Shown here: one piece after another, positions 1-10,900 of the stretch | Numbering within the stretch: the first letter of the stretch is position 1 | Layout: each line of letters starts with the position of its first letter | Origin: Ruminococcaceae bacterium UBA1438 | GTDB taxonomy: Bacteria; Bacillota; Clostridia; Oscillospirales; Acutalibacteraceae | NCBI GenBank assembly: GCA_002329285.1 | Contig: DCTO01000058.1 | Span: 23,663 to 36,053 of the forward strand | DNA: 12,391 nucleotides | Direction: 5' to 3' | Notes under the pieces: generated by a model | What the model was told of the DNA's origin: nothing | What the model saw: the letters and a program-made list of their open reading frames with translations, nothing else | The model's database searches: none | Program-made: the position numbers and the translations under genes

Positions 1-708
1 GGCCAGGTTGTTAACGAACGCCAATTACAGCGAATTGAAAAAACCGAGCAGCTTCTTCGCATGAGCGGTATGCACACAACCTATCAAAACTATAATTTTT
101 TCAAAACCGCTTTTGCAATCATTTTCTCAATCTCCGCTGTAGGTCTCACACTTATATTAAGATTAGAATTAATCTACACTGTTCTTGTTATTGTCTTGGG
201 TGTGTTCTTTGCATTCTTCCTTCCGGATTTCTTCCTGAAGAGCAAGGTTACCTCTCACCAAAACGCCATCAAGCAGCAGCTTCCGGACGTGCTTGACCTT
301 TTAAGCGTTTGCACAGAGGCCGGCCTTAGCTTTGACGGAGCGCTTCTTAAGGTTATTGAGAAGATGGACGGAGCTCTTATTGATGAGCTTATGACGGTTT
401 TCCGCCAGATGCAGATGGGCGTTTCAAGAAACAAGGCTTTGGAAAGGCTTTCGGAATGCACTGATATTCCGGAGCTTAAAACCTTCGTTTCCGCAGTTAT
501 TCAATCCACACAGCTTGGTATTCCGATTAACAACGTTTTAAAGGTTCAGGCACAGCAGATCAGAGACAGCCGCCGCGAAGGCGCGAGAGAAAAAGGCAAT
601 AAAGCAGCATCTGCAATGGCAATTCCAACGATGGTTTTCATCTTCCCTGCCCTGTTTATCGTAATTATGGGACCGACTGTTATGAACCTTCTTAAATTAA
701 TGAAATAA
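1..708 (+). CDS. tadC: TadC-like pilus platform protein (type II secretion F domain), 5' truncated
   Basis: The reading frame is open from the first base of the window, so the start lies upstream and 235 residues are visible; the ATG at 61 is an internal Met. TadC-type proteins are polytopic inner-membrane platform proteins that pair with TadB and the TadA/CpaF ATPase to assemble Flp pili. Two adjacent hydrophobic segments lie at visible residues about 36-78. They are followed by a cytoplasmic helical T2SSF domain with the family features LPDVLDLLSVCTEAGLS, the later LGIPI turn, and an Arg-rich stretch (IRDSRREGAREKGNKAA). A final membrane helix (MAIPTMVFIFPALFIVIMG) ends the protein. This order (two helices, F domain, terminal helix) fits the C-terminal two-thirds to three-quarters of a TadC of about 300 residues. 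TadB is the closest alternative, but the short terminal tail and position next to the TadG-like gene favour TadC. The next gene starts 14 bases downstream, consistent with an operon. Confidence 0.9.
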   Translation, partial: GQVVNERQLQRIEKTEQLLRMSGMHTTYQNYNFFKTAFAIIFSISAVGLTLILRLELIYTVLVIVLGVFFAFFLPDFFLKSKVTSHQNAIKQQLPDVLDLLSVCTEAGLSFDGALLKVIEKMDGALIDELMTVFRQMQMGVSRNKALERLSECTDIPELKTFVSAVIQSTQLGIPINNVLKVQAQQIRDSRREGAREKGNKAASAMAIPTMVFIFPALFIVIMGPTVMNLLKLMK

Positions 709-722
709 ACCAACATATTATA

Positions 723-1079
723 ATGAAAAAGAAATATCTTATTATTTCTCACAATGGTGAGATTATCTGCGGTGAATGCGAAAACGCAAACACTGTTATC
801 ACTCGCTTTTTCGGCCTTATGCATCGAAAAAGCATGCCTGACGGGCACGGGCTTTTGCTTGAACCATGCAATCAAATTCACACCTTTAATATGCACTTTG
901 ACATTGATGTTATCACAATGGACAAAAGCAACAAGGTTTTGGCTGTGTTTGACAGCGTTCCGCCCCGCAAATGCAAAAGGGCTGTTAAGGGCGGCAGAAA
1001 GGTGCTTGAGCTGAATTCAGGCGAAGCCGGAAAATTCAACATTAAATGCGGCGATATTTTGGAAATTGCCGAGCAATAA
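723..1079 (+). CDS. DUF192 family small protein
   Basis: This encodes 118 residues matching the DUF192 (COG1430) pattern. An R28-F-F-G-L-M-x-R35 motif is followed by a Gly-rich turn (H42-G-L-L-L), then F55-x-M57 and I61-D-V63 leading to D67, which corresponds to the family's F-W-M-K-N-T / D-x-x-F-x-D core. The C-terminal half (AVKGGRKVLELNSGEA) fits the family's last strands. The biochemical function of DUF192 is not established. Many members are exported, but this one starts MKKKYLIISHNGEI with no signal peptide or membrane helix, so it is probably cytoplasmic. It lies 14 bases after tadC and 34 bases before the DivIVA-like gene in one direction, so it is probably co-transcribed with the pilus genes. 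No clear Shine-Dalgarno sequence precedes the ATG (the upstream bases are A/T-rich), so translation may depend on coupling to tadC. Family assignment is fairly sure; a role in the Tad system is only contextual. Confidence 0.82.
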   Translation: MKKKYLIISHNGEIICGECENANTVITRFFGLMHRKSMPDGHGLLLEPCNQIHTFNMHFDIDVITMDKSNKVLAVFDSVPPRKCKRAVKGGRKVLELNSGEAGKFNIKCGDILEIAEQ

Positions 1080-1100
1080 TAACTTAAACTATTTCGCACC

Positions 1101-1106
1101 AGGAGG
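1101..1106 (+). promoter_or_regulatory. Strong Shine-Dalgarno AGGAGG for the DivIVA-like gene
   Basis: AGGAGG ends seven bases before the ATG at 1114. It decides the start: the in-frame ATG at 1066 would overlap the end of the DUF192 gene, lacks such a site, and would add 16 residues unlike a DivIVA N-terminus. Confidence 0.85.
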
Positions 1107-1113
1107 TTTTCAT

Positions 1114-1803
1114 ATGGCTGCTTTTGATTTAAATAAGAATATTGACGAAGAGGAAAACACCTTTGATTTTTCAAAGGTTGCAAGAGGATATAAGCCCAAG
1201 GAGGTTAACAACTTCATCTTTGAGCTTAAAAGATCCAACGCTAACATAATTAAGAATTATGAAAGCAAAATTGCAGATTATCAGAATGAAAACGAAATGC
1301 TGCAATGCGAAATCAATGAATTAAAGGCAACACTTGCAAGCCGTGACCGCAATGAAAAGGCGGCAATCGAATCAGCTGATAAAGCAAGAGAAAAGCTTAA
1401 GGCAGTTCAGAGAGAAATCTCCGAAATTGAAACAATAAAAGCAGAAGCTGCAAGCAACAAGGCATTGGCTGAAAAGCTGCAAAAGGAAAACGAAAAGCTG
1501 CAAAAGAATTATGTTATTGCAGATGCCGATAAGAAGCTGCTTAAGGAAAAGCTGGAGGCAGTAAAAAAGGAATACAGCGAAGCTAAAAACGCCTATAAAG
1601 AGGAGATTGAGCAGATAAAAAATGATTATGCTCAAAAAGCTCAGGAAGGCGCTGATGTTGCTGCACAATCCGCTGCTGCGGCTGCTGCAAATGATGATGA
1701 GCTTCAAAGAGTTATCGGGGCTTACACAATTCATTTGAAGAAGACCCGCCAGCTTGTTGACTCCCTGCAGGAGCAGCTTGATAAGGCAGAGGATATATTG
1801 TAA
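1114..1803 (+). CDS. DivIVA-like coiled-coil protein
   Basis: This encodes a soluble, highly charged protein of 229 residues. Near the N-terminus, residues 17-35 (FDFSKVARGYKPKEVNNFI) match the DivIVA-domain signature: a hydrophobic/phenylalanine pair, then R-G-Y followed by E-V-x-x-F. In DivIVA and GpsB this tip binds negatively curved membrane and is followed by a parallel coiled coil. Here residues about 36-185 are rich in Glu, Lys, Ala and Leu in heptad-like spacing. An Ala-rich linker follows (about 187-203), then a short amphipathic C-terminal helix (residues 205-229). There is no membrane segment. DivIVA proteins act as cytoplasmic scaffolds at poles, septa or other curved membrane. 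This one sits 34 bases after the DUF192 gene in a Tad pilus operon, so a role in placing the pilus machine is a reasonable inference. A general Wag31/SepF-like division role cannot be excluded. The start is fixed by the AGGAGG just upstream, and a terminator-like hairpin follows the stop. Confidence 0.8.
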   Translation: MAAFDLNKNIDEEENTFDFSKVARGYKPKEVNNFIFELKRSNANIIKNYESKIADYQNENEMLQCEINELKATLASRDRNEKAAIESADKAREKLKAVQREISEIETIKAEAASNKALAEKLQKENEKLQKNYVIADADKKLLKEKLEAVKKEYSEAKNAYKEEIEQIKNDYAQKAQEGADVAAQSAAAAAANDDELQRVIGAYTIHLKKTRQLVDSLQEQLDKAEDIL

Positions 1804-1847
1804 ACAATTTGTAAATTTGCTCGGGAAGGTATGTTTTTGTTAACTCC

Positions 1848-1883
1848 TTTCCATTTGGCATATAAAAATGGGGGCATTTTTTT
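1848..1883 (+). terminator. Putative intrinsic terminator after the DivIVA-like gene
   Basis: TTTCCATTT (1848-1856) can pair with AAATGGGGG (1866-1874), nine pairs including three G-U, with a nine-base loop. Two bases later comes a run of seven T (1877-1883). A smaller alternative hairpin (AAAAATG / CATTTTT around a GGGG loop, 1864-1881) uses the same bases. The stem is not GC-rich, so termination may be partial. It lies 45 bases after the DivIVA-like stop codon and would separate the pilus operon from the giant gene. Confidence 0.45.
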
Positions 1884-1896
1884 ACAGGAAAAAACA

Positions 1897-1918
1897 AGCG
1901 GCTCTCCCCCGCGCCGCT
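1897..1918. other. GC-rich inverted repeat upstream of the giant gene
   Basis: AGCGGC (1897-1902) and GCCGCT (1913-1918) form a perfect six-pair stem around a C-rich ten-base loop. On the + strand it is followed by GAAAAATTT, not a T run. Read on the - strand it is followed by TTGTTTTTTCC, the layout of a terminator for leftward transcription, although no leftward gene is evident. It lies in the leader of the giant gene and may instead be an mRNA structure or protein-binding site. Confidence 0.3.
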
Positions 1919-1978
1919 GAAAAATTTGTGAGTGATGAAAAGAGCTTTAATTTGCGGCAACCTTCATCCTCATAGTGT

Positions 1979-1984
1979 GGTGAT
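1979..1984 (+). promoter_or_regulatory. Shine-Dalgarno GGTGAT deciding the start of the giant gene
   Basis: GGTGAT is complementary to the extended 3' end of 16S rRNA (ATCACC) and ends four bases before the ATG at 1989. The upstream in-frame starts, GTG 1932 and ATG 1935, have no comparable site. They would also add residues that do not fit the short basic leader expected before a TadE/TadG membrane anchor. Confidence 0.6.
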
Positions 1985-1988
1985 TTTT

Positions 1989-4900
1989 ATGAATAAAAAA
2001 ATTAAGAGAGGAATAAAAAACGAGCACGGCGCGATTATGGTTGTGCTTGCAGTCGGCATTGCTGTTTTCCTGGCTTTTGCCGCTCTGGTTATTGATATCG
2101 GTTTATCATATCACCAGAAAGCAAAGCTGCAAAGCGCATCGGACGCTGTTTCTCTTGCCGTTTCCAGCATGGTTAGTGAAATTGCAGACTTTAACCCAAC
2201 CAAGAATGCGAAACAGGCTAATAACATGAAAAACTGGGTTCAGAGTTATTACGAGGAAAACGGAATCAATGCTTTCCAAAACATTTCCGGTAATCTTTCT
2301 GATACCAATATTTATGTTTACAACATCAAAAACAAGGAAAGCGTTATAAACACGCTTGATCCAAACAAGGATGCTGTTTACGTTTTTTGGAAATCTGTTA
2401 ACTCAACTGATGATGTTGTTAGTTACAGATATATTGAGGTTTATTCTCATATGAAGACCAACGCCATTTTCGGTGGAGTGCTCGATATTGATTCCTATAA
2501 CCTCACCTGCGATTCAGCCGCAAAATGTGAGGTTATCAGAGGCGGAAACCCTGATGCGCTTAACTATCAGATCCTGAATTTAGGCTCTGACGAAAGCTTT
2601 GACATCACAGGCCCGATTGAAAACACCTTTGTTAAATCCATAACCAATTTCATGGAGAATGGCCTTAATATCGGGCTTGATTTCCTGCAGAATGACACAA
2701 GACTGATTTCTAAATATATCATGGGCGGCAAGGTTAGATATAAATGCCCAAACCCCGAATGCCCATATGTTAATGAGGACGGCACCCACGGCTATATAGG
2801 CTCTGAAGATGAATTTTGGCTTGATGCATCTGCTTCACCAACTGGCCAGGCAGGATATTTCTGCCCCAAATGCAGCACAGAATGTACAGAGGATGATTCA
2901 AACAGGGTTGATGTTAATATCACAACATCTGCTGCTGTTGTTAACGGATATATCCATTCTAACCACGGCGCAAGCATTGATATTGACACCTTCCGTTTAA
3001 GAAGCTCGCTTTATTCTGCAGTTCAAACAGTTACCTGCGAAAACCCAACCTGCGGATATGTTGGCGCTCCGGAAGAGTTTGAAACAAGATATGTTGATTC
3101 TGAGCAGAATTCAGGCAGCAAAGACACCATCATTTTCACATGCCCTAAATGCGGAACTGAAACCACACTTACCGCAACAGAGCTTGCTGAAGCAAATGAC
3201 ATTGATACAGAAAAATCAAACGAGTTTTGGACTGTTTATAAAAACGGAGTTAAGGAAAGCAACCGACCCCTGCTTGAACTCAGCGGCTCATCCGATGATT
3301 TGATTATTAGCGGAAACAACAACAACGATATTTATTTCCTTGGCGATCCCCTGTTCATCTACGGGCAGGACAGCTCTGTTTCATATTATTTCAGAACAGT
3401 TTATAAATCCGCGCAGGATGCTAAACCATGGGATGCTGCCCGCGTTAACAAGCAATTTGTTTTCGGAGCTGCAGAGGTTGCAGACCCCGGATTTATTGAA
3501 TACATTCACACACGCTTTAATTATGACACAATTGCTGACACTGATAACACCGTCAATGTTGGCTCAATCACAAGGCTTACCTCCGGCTCAACCTATGCCG
3601 TTCAGTTTGGCGGCACTGCTTCCGGCGGTGAGAATTACAGTTGGGATGAAGGCAGCGGCACATTAACTATTAGCGGTGCTTCAATCCCGAATTACACAAG
3701 AGGCAACCCTGCTCCGTGGAAGAATTTATACGGAAGCAGCGTTCAGAAAATCGTTGTCGGCCCCGGCGTTACATCCATCGGTGAATATGCATTTTACGGG
3801 CTTAACAACGTTTCATCGGTAACCCTTTCCGATTCCGTTTTATCTATCGGAAGGAATGCATTCTCCGGTTGCCGCAGCCTTACAAGCATCTATATCCCCT
3901 CCTCCGTTCAGATTATTGACAGCTATGCTTTCAATAACTCCGGAGTAAGCACCTTCTATGGTGTTGAAGGCTCATATATTCAGACCTGGTGCTCATCAAA
4001 CCGCAAGGCATTCAGCTCTGATTATGCTGACACCGGCGTTTCCGGCTCTGCAGTTGCAAAATTTGATATGGCGGTTGATCCCCTTTCCCTTCTCGATGAG
4101 ATTGACCTGGGTAATGACACCGCTTTACCGAGCGTTTATTCGGTTTATGATAATTACAACCGCTTTGATTACAACTTTGACGGCGTTTTGGATTCTGTTG
4201 GCGATGTTATTAACAACACCGTGCCAATGGTTGAAAACGGAGATGCAAATGTTTTCAATTCGCTTAACCCGGTTGAAAAGGTTATTTATGACAAGGGCTT
4301 TAATATTACAGCCGGCGCAGGCGGAGATGACAGCGCTGAGGACACCGTTCGCCCGACGATTGACGCAAAGGTTACTGCAATCACAGGTGACATTCATAAC
4401 GAGGCGCTTCGCGGCGATGACGACTTTAAATCATATTACGACATTAACATCTCTAAAGCTGTTAACACAAAGAGAGCTGCAATGCAGGCCTCGCTCAGCA
4501 CCATTGAAAACAACTACATTCAAAGGGCAATCACAGGCGGCGCATATGCAAGCGGCAGCATTGCGGATAACGTTTCAACAAAATACACTTATAACCGCAA
4601 TGAAATGAAGAGAGAGCTTTTCGGCGCAAACACACAAACCGGATCACTTTATGACACGCCGATTCTTTACAGAACGGCTGACACTCTTTATACCAGCTAT
4701 GTTAACCAAACAATGACATCACTGCAGCCGACTCATTTCCAAATTGGCGATGACGATTATAATGCAGAGGACTTCATTGAAGGACGCGACGGCGTTAAGG
4801 TTGACGGCAAGGTTCTTGAGCTTGTTAATAACTACATTCAGGATGCTCCCGATCCTCCGACAAATGATTGGCAGACGCAGTACAATAATTACACCGGAAC

Positions 4901-7900
4901 ATGGACAAAATCAGTTTGCCAAACCGGAACAAATTGGGGTGCAATTACCGGAACTGACAACAAGTGGAAGAACGACCCGCAGATTTCCGGATATGCTTAT
5001 ATTTCATATATTAATACACCGAGATATAAGAAATCCTGGACAACAACCACAACGAGAAATGTTATTTTCAACGGCGGATGCAAAGCATATGTTGACGGCG
5101 ATACTTCATTCACCTCAAGTGACGGAAAAGGAATTCAGATTCAATCCGGCACAAGCGACAATTACACATATGTTTATTTCAGAGGCAATGTTTCCTTTAA
5201 CGAAAATGAAGACACCTTAACAATCGGCGATAACTGCGTTGTTATTATCGAGGGTGATGTTTATGTTTGGACAAAGGGCAAGAGCATCTCTATCGGAAGC
5301 AATTCAATTTTAGTTGTTAAAGGAAAAATTCAAAACGGCCGTGGCGGCGATTTTAATATCGGAAACAATTCAAGGGTTTATTGTGCAAATTATTACGGCG
5401 CAACAGAACATTCATCAGGTCTTTGGGTTCCTGCAAACAACAATATTAACGTTGGAACAAATTCTTATTTCTTTACAACAGGAACACTTGATTTACAGGA
5501 TGGAGGCGGAACAGTTACCGCAAATAACGGCTCTGTGATTTCAGTTGGCACTGATTTTTGGTTTAATAACGGCGGTAACGTTGTTTTAAACACAACAAGC
5601 CAGATGTTTGTCAACGGCTATATGCGAGTTCAAGGTTATAACAATAATAACGGCAATGTTACCATAAATGACGGATGTTTACTTGTTGCAGACGGCTTTA
5701 GAATTTATAAGGGAGGAACAACTACCCTTAACGGCAGCGCAAGAATGATTGCAACAGGAAACGGAAGCGGTTCATCAGACACATCTGACAGCGGTGCAGG
5801 AAGTTATTCCGGCGTTGTTGACTGCTCTGAAATTGTTTCATCAACATCGGCAACAATATCTGCTCATAACAGAGTTTTTTCAGGAGGTAATAACGGTCTT
5901 TCCGCAATAGGAAATCTTTTTGTTGTTAACAATGTTGAAGCAACAAAAAATGATATACATGTATACGGTAAGGCTGTAGTTGGCGGCACGGTAAGCGTTG
6001 GCTCTCACACAACCTATGTTGAAAACAATGCCGTTTTGGTTACGCCTTCAGTTTCCGGTGCCCTTTCAATGGGGGCAAATTCCGTTACCGTTGTTGAATC
6101 AAGCGTTAATTTGGGAAGCAGTGATTTAACCTGCGATAACTCAACCCTTTACTGCAGCGGAACGCTGACTGCAAAGGATTTATACATCAAATCAAATTCA
6201 AAGATTCATGTTGATGAAAACATCAACCTTTCCGGCGTTATTTTCGGAACGAATGACAATGCGCAAAACTGGGTTCTTTCCTGCAAGGGCGACATCACCA
6301 GCACCGCAGGCACGGGCGACAGCGTTAACAGCGTTGCAACAGGAAGCTATATTTTCTGCGAAGGAAATATGACTTTCACAAACCGCGCATTTACAAATAA
6401 CGGAACGGTTTATTGTTTCCAGAAGTTTAAATCTAAGAGCCTGGTTAATAGTTCAGGAGCTAATTTCTATGTTAATGCAAGCTCTGAAAATGCAATTGAA
6501 ATAGACGGCTCTATAAAGAATTACGGCAATATCTATGCCGGCACCGGCGGCATTTACTGCACAAGAGACAGCAGCAACACCGGCATTGACAACTTTGACG
6601 GCGCTGTTATCGTTTCAATGGGCAAAATAGACCAGAACGGAAACGGCAATAATTCAAGCATTACGAACAAGAGCGGCAGCCGAATTTATGCTGCAGGCGA
6701 AATGCACTGCTATAAATTCAAGGGTGAAACAGGGCAATACACGCTTTGCGAAGGCAACCTTAACCTTTGGACAACAAATTCTGATCATTATTCCGATTTC
6801 AGCGGGCAGACGGCAATCGGCAAGGCGCTTAACGGCAATAATAATGCCGGCATTAACGTTTACGGCAGCTTAACCGTTAACGGCCTTGATTGCAGCGGCT
6901 TCAATTTCAACAGCATAGGCGATGATTGGAATTCAAATGGCTCTGCAAGCGACCCTGCCCTTGCAAATGCAACAAAGGGTATTTTTGCACGCTATCTGCA
7001 TGTTCGCAACGGCGGCAAAATGTACGTTCGCGGCATGGTTTATGTTAAGACCGGCGAATTTGATGTTTATAACAGCGACGCTAATAACAACTATTTCTCA
7101 ATTGCAGTTATTGACGGCGGCATTGGCAAGATGAACCACGAGGTTCTGCACACCGGCTCATATATGAGCGTTGACAGAGGCGATAATAACAATGCCTACG
7201 CTCAGCTTTATGTTGACGGAAACGCCTATATCGGCAGTTCAAGCAATAATTCAATTTACCTTAAGGACGCCTGCTATATGAGAATCACAGGCACGGTTAA
7301 GGTTAACCGCGGTATTGTTGGCGGAAATGTTCAGAACAACAGTTTTATTCACTTTGGCGGCTATCAGGTTGAAGGCGGCGACACCTCTATCGGCACTGCC
7401 GGAATGGAGCAGACCGATGCAGACAACACAGTATTCTATGTTGATAACAATGTTGAATGCTGGGGCGGTAAGCTTCATAACTATGCAACAACATATATCG
7501 GCGGCAATGCTTATATTGGCTGGAGATGGTCTGACGGAATGTTTGACTTTGCAGTTGATGACAAAGCAACCGTTTATGTTGGCGGAGATGTTTTTGCTGC
7601 TTATTGGGCACAGTTTAATTTTTCAAACGCATTCATTGCCGGAAATGTTAACGTTGCATCAGGTGGCTTCAAGCAGCTTAATGAAAGCGGAGACAATGGC
7701 GAGGTAAGCGGCACTGCATACATTGTTGGCAACATCGTTTCAAACGGCGAGATTGTTAACGAGGGCATCGGCGCTATTCTTTCCGGCGGCAATATCACAT
7801 CCACAGGTGCAATCACAGGTGATTCTGATGAGGGAATTATTTATGCTGCGGGCAATATTGAATTTAACGCAGCAACATCAAGCGTTTTCTCCATCTTCTA

Positions 7901-10900
7901 TTCAGATGCAATTATCAGATCTAATTACAGCACTGAAAGCACAATAAACATTGTGTTTGCATCTAATCTTCAGTATGAAAGCCTTGTTAACTGCCGCAGC
8001 AGTATAACAGACTCCTCATCACTTTACACATATGTTTCATTAACGAGAGACTCCTCTTCCCTGCTTGACAAATTCACGGTTGTTGGCGATAACGCGATTT
8101 ATAATGAAAACAACCCGAATCTGAATAAGAGAACCGTTATTGATGTTACCGGATATAACCTTATTCTTTCCGGTAAAGAGGTTAGAAACGCCGGCATAAT
8201 CATTTGCCGCAAGGACAGCAGTGGCAGAGGCGGCAGCATCACCATCAAGAAGAAAGGCGGCACCTGGTCTTATCTTGTTAACACAGGAACAATTTATTGT
8301 GACGGCAATCTTAGGATTGAAGGAACAAACACCGGTCCGGAGGTAACAGTTCCGTTTAACGTTGGCGAAACCAACTACGGTTTATCACTCCAAAACGGTA
8401 ACAGCCAGAGCGTTAAGGGCGATATCTATGTAATGGGTGAAATCTTAACCTATGGCGCAATCGATAATTACAACAAGATTTACGCCGGTGGCGATGTTCA
8501 CACCACAACCTTGATCAAAGGTACAACAAGCACTGACAACAACGGTCTTGATAACGAAGATAATTCCGTTTTGATGGCAGGCGGAAGCATTACTGCCGAC
8601 ATCAACCCTGACAACAACAACGAATTCGATTCTGCAAGAGTTAAATCCGGCGTTGCAACCAATCAGGAAACGGATGAAACCATCATCGCAAGAAGAAATT
8701 CAGTGTTCCTCGCTCTCGGCAACGTTCGCTGCTCATATGCATTCATTGTTGGCGACCATAACTTCTATGATTCCGCTAACACTGCAACAACTCAATTCGG
8801 CAGTGAACAATTTAAGTATCTAACTCAACAAAGTTATCACGGCTTTGACAGAAGCGCGGCAGGTTATGTCAGAACAAATATGACCGATGTTTCTGCAATT
8901 CAGCTCACGGCTGATGAAAACGATGTTAACTATTACGGCAATTTCACCGATTTGCTTTATGATGAAACCGGAAACAAGATTCTTAATCTTGCAGGCGAGG
9001 TTGGAAATTACTTCACCTATTCCGCAACTGCAAACGGCAAAAACGGAAGCACTTATAATGATTTCGGCTTTGCTTATATCGGCGGAACGCTGACAGCATC
9101 TAACAGACAGGATGCTAACGGCGGCAACAACCAGAGAAACTACATCCGCAATTTCGGAAAGAGCGTTATCTATGTTGCAGGCAACACCATTAACGACGGA
9201 TATCAGAATCCACGCGGAAATGCGCTTGAAACATACTTTATGTATCTCTATCCGTATTCAAGAATGTATGTTGGCGGTAACCTTGAAACTCATGGCGGTT
9301 ATCAGAACATCTTCTCATCTAATAACGGACTTGCGTTTGACTCCTGGTTCTATGCACATCTCTATGTTAACGGCAATGCAACCTTCCCGAACGGCAAGGC
9401 AAAGGTTCGTGACTGCACAAAAACCCTTATTGCCGGCAATCTTACCCTCACCGATTACTTTGAGCTTGGTAAATCACCCGATGAGGGCGAAAGAGATGTT
9501 AAGGAAGCTTACGACCAGAACAATTTCTGCTTCATGCAGATTGGCGGAAACTTCCAGTGCGACGGCTACGTTAAGATTTTTGAACGCTCAACAATGAATG
9601 TTAACGGCAATTTCTCAAATCTTTCAGGCTGGAGCATTCCAAATCATTATCTGACAATGCGCCATCACTCTGCTCTCCGCGTTGGCGGAAACATTGAGTG
9701 CTCAAAGGCGGATATCGGCTCTAACTCAACTGTATGGGCAGGCGGAAGCTTCAAGGCCGGCGCAAGCACAATCAAGATCAGAGATAACTGCGATATCTCC
9801 GTTGGCGGCAACGGCGCGGGCGACATTGTTGCTCTTTCATACATTGAAATCGGCAAGCATGAGAATGAGGCTTACAAGTATAAGACCTGGGCTGAAAACA
9901 GACCGCAGGGCGTTTATGTCAGCCAGGATGACATCATTAATGATGAAGGCGATGCTGACGGGCCTGAAGAGGCTTCCGGTGTTGACGTTGATGTTAACAT
10001 GACCATCACCTGCCCCAACTGCGGCAGAGAAGGCACAATCAGCGGCGGCCAGTTTACATGCGATGCGAGCACGGATGACGTTCAATACACCTGCGCATCC
10101 TGCCACGAAGTGTTTGATGATTCTGCAGACGCATTTGAGGGCGACACGGCAATCGGCTCCAGAGTTTATGTTAACGGCACAATCAACACCAAAACAAGCT
10201 ATCTGAAGCTGTTTGCAAACACCCAGGCATATGCAACAAGCAGCATCCGCTCTTACAGATATATTGCTCTTCGCCATCATGCAGGTCTTTATGTAACAAC
10301 ACAGACCCCGCAGGCAACAGGCATTATGTTTAACTTTGACAGCCAGAGCAGATTGCTTGACACTAACGGAAATGTTGTTAACCACTTCTATGTTGACACT
10401 GATGAAAACTCTTCCGAATACGGTAATATCTATTACTGGCCGGCAAGCTTCCAGTATCAGGATGCGGATAACAACGCCCAGCACAAGGACAATCAGAGGC
10501 TTTACGGCTTCACGGTTATCATTGACGAAAGCGAATCCTTTGATGTTGACCGCTCAAAGGGCAGACTTGAGCAGAACATGCTTTACTTCTATGAAAATGG
10601 CGTTAAGACATATCCTTACACCGTTCTTGAGGTTGAATCTGACGGCAATATAATTGAGCAATTCAATTATGTTTACATTGATTCAAGCCTGAATGCTGTT
10701 CAGGACGAGAGCGGCGACGATCACCTTAACGGCGATGTATTCAACGGCGGCTCTGCAATTTATATTGATCTTCCGGTAACTGAAGGCTCTATCGTTTCTT
10801 ACGGCGATCTTGACGTTAACACGCTGGCAACCTGCTATGCAACGGGTGACATCAAGTCTTATGGCAAGACCTATATCGGAAACGAGGCGCTTATCTTCAC

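Noticed and set aside
1946..1951. TTTAAT as a -10 box for the giant gene
   Set aside because: The only -35-like match, TTGTGA at 1926-1931, is 14 bases away and both boxes are imperfect; no promoter can be supported there by eye.
1932..1988. Earlier in-frame starts (GTG 1932, ATG 1935) for the giant protein
   Set aside because: They lack a convincing ribosome binding site, while GGTGAT precedes ATG 1989 at suitable spacing and gives a short basic leader typical of TadE/TadG proteins.
3958..4608. Open + strand frame of 216 codons in another phase within the giant gene
   Set aside because: The translation is Leu/Thr/Arg/Met-rich with no domain pattern, whereas the giant frame continues with recognisable LRR and downstream sequence across the same bases; there is no sign of a frameshift.
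5882..5888. Perfect AGGAGGT inside the giant gene, suggesting an internal translation start
   Set aside because: No ATG, GTG or TTG lies at a usable distance downstream; the bases simply encode Gly-Gly in a solenoid loop.
4980..6000. Apparent shift to A/T-ending codons in the early solenoid, suggesting a transferred segment
   Set aside because: Hand counts of a few lines (for example 5461-5520 against 7201-7260) gave the same GC content, so the impression did not hold.
9837..10484. Long open frame on the - strand (215 codons) inside the giant gene
   Set aside because: It lies fully antisense to repetitive coding sequence, has low-complexity Val/Ile/Ala/Cys-rich translation and no ribosome binding site; it is a shadow created by the codon bias (GTT, AAC, GAC) of the giant gene. 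The same applies to the - strand frame 10932-11327.
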